The position numbers were made by a program, and so were the translations under genes. From contig CAMCBW010000027.1 of assembly GCA_945873105.1 (NCBI GenBank), forward strand, positions 1 through 64,000: a stretch of DNA of 64,000 nucleotides, in the 5' to 3' direction. The notes beneath the pieces are model-generated. The model was given only the letters and a program-made list of their open reading frames with translations. It had not been told where the DNA came from and made no database searches. Shown here one piece after another: positions 62,458 to 64,000 of the stretch (position 1 is its first letter; each line of letters opens with the position of its first letter). This DNA comes from Tangfeifania diversioriginum. GTDB lineage: Bacteria > Bacteroidota > Bacteroidia > Bacteroidales > Prolixibacteraceae.

Positions 62458-63573
62458 CTATTTAATCAAATTCCGGAATTTGGAAGGTACGGCTTGCTTG
62501 ACAGCATCCGTCTCACGTTTGACCAATTTGGGAGCCACGAAACGATAACCTACAAACACCTGGAAATAGACCCTTTTGGCCTCAAGCTTTACTGAGGTCT
62601 GGTTCATGTTCCGGATGGAATGCGCAATTGAGAACTCGGCGCCAGCCAGGAACTTCCTGGAGTTATAACCCAATCCGATCTTTTCTTGTGACCTTACCAC
62701 CAAATCCTTGTAGGAGGTGTGTTGATTCCCATCCGGTAGCCTCGTTGTCAGATAGGTACAATCAATACCTAATCCGGGAATAATCCCTCCAGAGATATAC
62801 ATTTTAGAATTCAATACCAGCGTATAATAATAACCAACGTTCACCAATCCCTGGAAATTGTTGGACTTTTGACTCGATTGCTGATTGTATGCCTTGGATT
62901 TGTTGTCAATTTCATAATAGTTGTAGGAGAGGGAAGGTATAAAACTGCCACAACTTTTTAACTGGATCTCTGACTGGGAACTGATCGCTTTGAGCGAAAA
63001 ATTTGGATTGAACTTATAGGAGGTCGCACCTTTCAGGCTGAACATGACCATTTCAGGCAACTGCAGATAGGGATCCACCCCCTCTTGCCATCCCGGAGTA
63101 AAGTCACCTGAATTGTGCAAATAAAATCCCCTTATCTTAGCTGCCTGGATCTCCTGGATGAGGTGTGAAGTCTGAATGGCCATTCCAAATGCAGTAGCTT
63201 TTGTTTTACCTTTTTCTGCATTGTCGTTGTTGCCAGGGATAAATTTGGGAGTAAAACCAATGCCAAATGAAATGTACCTGTAGCTGAAGGATAGCTTATT
63301 GCTTAGCTTAATATTCGGACGGATATCGTACACAAAATTGTCTCCCTCCTGTTTGAAATATTCAAATTCGTTGTTGACATTCAGTCTGATTGTTACCAAA
63401 GTATCTGTCGTCTCAATATATTGTGCAGTTGTCTTGAGTGCGGTTTGGGGAAGGGAATCGGATTGGCCCTTGAGCATTGTTGCATGCAGCGACAATGCAA
63501 GAAGCACAAACAGCATGGGAAAATGACTTTTGCTTAAGCAAGAATTGGCAGGCAAAATTTCCATATTGCGCAT
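62458..63573 (-). CDS. DUF4421-like outer-membrane protein
   Basis: Beta-barrel-like protein of unknown function from a Bacteroidota-specific family. Signal sequence is MLFVLLALSLHATMLKG after a short polar lead. The conserved opening is seen as DTLVTIRLNVNNEFEYFK followed by YDIRPNIKLSNKLSFSYR, then repeated amphipathic strands ending VYFQVFVGYRFV. ATG 63573 is used because a -7-like box (TACTTTTG, minus strand, 63616-63623) overlaps the longer ORF start at 63618; starts at 63564 or 63516 remain possible. A gap of 93 bp separates it from the MscS gene. Confidence 0.75.
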   Translation of the reverse strand: MRNMEILPANSCLSKSHFPMLFVLLALSLHATMLKGQSDSLPQTALKTTAQYIETTDTLVTIRLNVNNEFEYFKQEGDNFVYDIRPNIKLSNKLSFSYRYISFGIGFTPKFIPGNNDNAEKGKTKATAFGMAIQTSHLIQEIQAAKIRGFYLHNSGDFTPGWQEGVDPYLQLPEMVMFSLKGATSYKFNPNFSLKAISSQSEIQLKSCGSFIPSLSYNYYEIDNKSKAYNQQSSQKSNNFQGLVNVGYYYTLVLNSKMYISGGIIPGLGIDCTYLTTRLPDGNQHTSYKDLVVRSQEKIGLGYNSRKFLAGAEFSIAHSIRNMNQTSVKLEAKRVYFQVFVGYRFVAPKLVKRETDAVKQAVPSKFRNLIK

Positions 63574-63682
63574 AACTTCCTGGTTAGGATACTGACTAAA
63601 AATAGTTCTTTTTCCCAAAAGTAGGAGGCATATATTTTAATTTTCTGTTTTTCATTACATTCGCAGTATAAACCTTGCATCA

Positions 63683-64000
63683 GTGACCAAATTTTCAATT
63701 GGAAAATATAAAATAGTCCTTGCCGCAGTGATGATCCTATTGCTGTTTTTTATAGTATTGGCATACAGGGTTGTAAAGCGGAATGCTGAAGTATATGTTC
63801 AAGAGCTTGTAGAGACCCAATCTGCAGGTAAGCTTCAATTTCAAGTGGAAAAGGTGAAGTTTGATTTGCTGGAACTTACCCTGGAGTTTCGCAATCCGGA
63901 ACTACGTACACACGATACGATCTCTACTGAAACCGGGTATCACATCATGGCCAGGAGCCTGTCTGTTAAAATTCAGGCATTGTTGCCCTTGCTGACCAAG
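63683..64000 (+). CDS. Start of an AsmA-like membrane-anchored protein (cut by window end)
   Basis: The frame is open from GTG at 63683 to the end of the window, 106 codons, and was not in the ORF track. It begins VTKFSIGKYKIVLAAVMILL with one N-terminal helix, then KRNAEVYVQELVETQSAGKLQF and LELTLEFRNPEL, the anchor plus beta-rich pattern of AsmA/DUF748-type proteins of the cell envelope. No ATG lies upstream in frame, so GTG is the best start. It is divergent from the DUF4421-like gene. Confidence 0.6.
   Translation, partial: MTKFSIGKYKIVLAAVMILLLFFIVLAYRVVKRNAEVYVQELVETQSAGKLQFQVEKVKFDLLELTLEFRNPELRTHDTISTETGYHIMARSLSVKIQALLPLLTK

Overview
This window looks like a chromosomal segment of a Bacteroidota bacterium, most likely Bacteroidales or a close relative. 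The gene order purH-mreB-mreC-mreD-mrdA-rodA, the topoisomerase IV pair parE-parC next to aroK, the promoter-like TTG / TAnnTTTG boxes, and families such as the M1-like ABC permease and DUF4421 all point that way. The species cannot be named from the sequence alone.

Layout. 0.1-1.3 kb: a complete tyrosine recombinase. 1.6-9.4 kb: the cell elongation cluster (purH, mreBCD, PBP2, RodA), all on the minus strand. 9.4-18.3 kb: two ATPase-less ABC permeases of the MacB and LolC/E types interleaved with rsmA, aroK, parC and parE. 18.4-24.7 kb: a secreted alpha-L-rhamnosidase, a secreted alpha-amylase and an Nramp metal transporter. 24.8-25.5 kb: a REP-associated tyrosine (HUH) transposase flanked on both sides by palindromes on a 52-bp grid. 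25.6-31.5 kb: small accessory genes (lipoprotein, VOC protein, SUMF1-like protein, PH-domain protein, dienelactone hydrolase, anSME-type radical SAM enzyme) and a phage antirepressor remnant. 32.1-47.7 kb: seven minus-strand genes forming a composite ABC/RND export locus. 47.9-52.1 kb: a carboxypeptidase-regulatory-domain protein and thrS-infC-rpmI-rplT. 52.4-62.4 kb: DPP-IV-like peptidase, tRNA-Leu(CAG), a CE15-like esterase, prolyl oligopeptidase, an OFA-type MFS transporter and a large MscS channel. 62.4-64 kb: a DUF4421-like outer-membrane protein and the start of an AsmA-like gene that runs off the window.

The strongest candidate for something undescribed is the 32.1-47.7 kb locus. It encodes one outer-membrane factor, one membrane-fusion lipoprotein, two RND permeases, two ABC-2-type membrane proteins and two ABC ATPase domains. 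One ATPase is fused to the C-terminus of an RND permease and appears to be interrupted by a membrane insertion of about 180 residues. The larger ABC-2 protein carries a periplasmic M1-peptidase-like region that has no HExxH motif. The arrangement suggests a single export machine drawing on both ATP hydrolysis and the proton gradient; this is inference.

A second layer is in the non-coding DNA. At least eleven intergenic spots carry short tandem words with a period of exactly seven bases, each with a different sequence. Several start at stop codons or fold into terminator-like hairpins. Separately, palindromes spaced 52 bp apart occur both around the transposase and 21 kb away between mrdA and rodA. 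infC appears to start at AUA.
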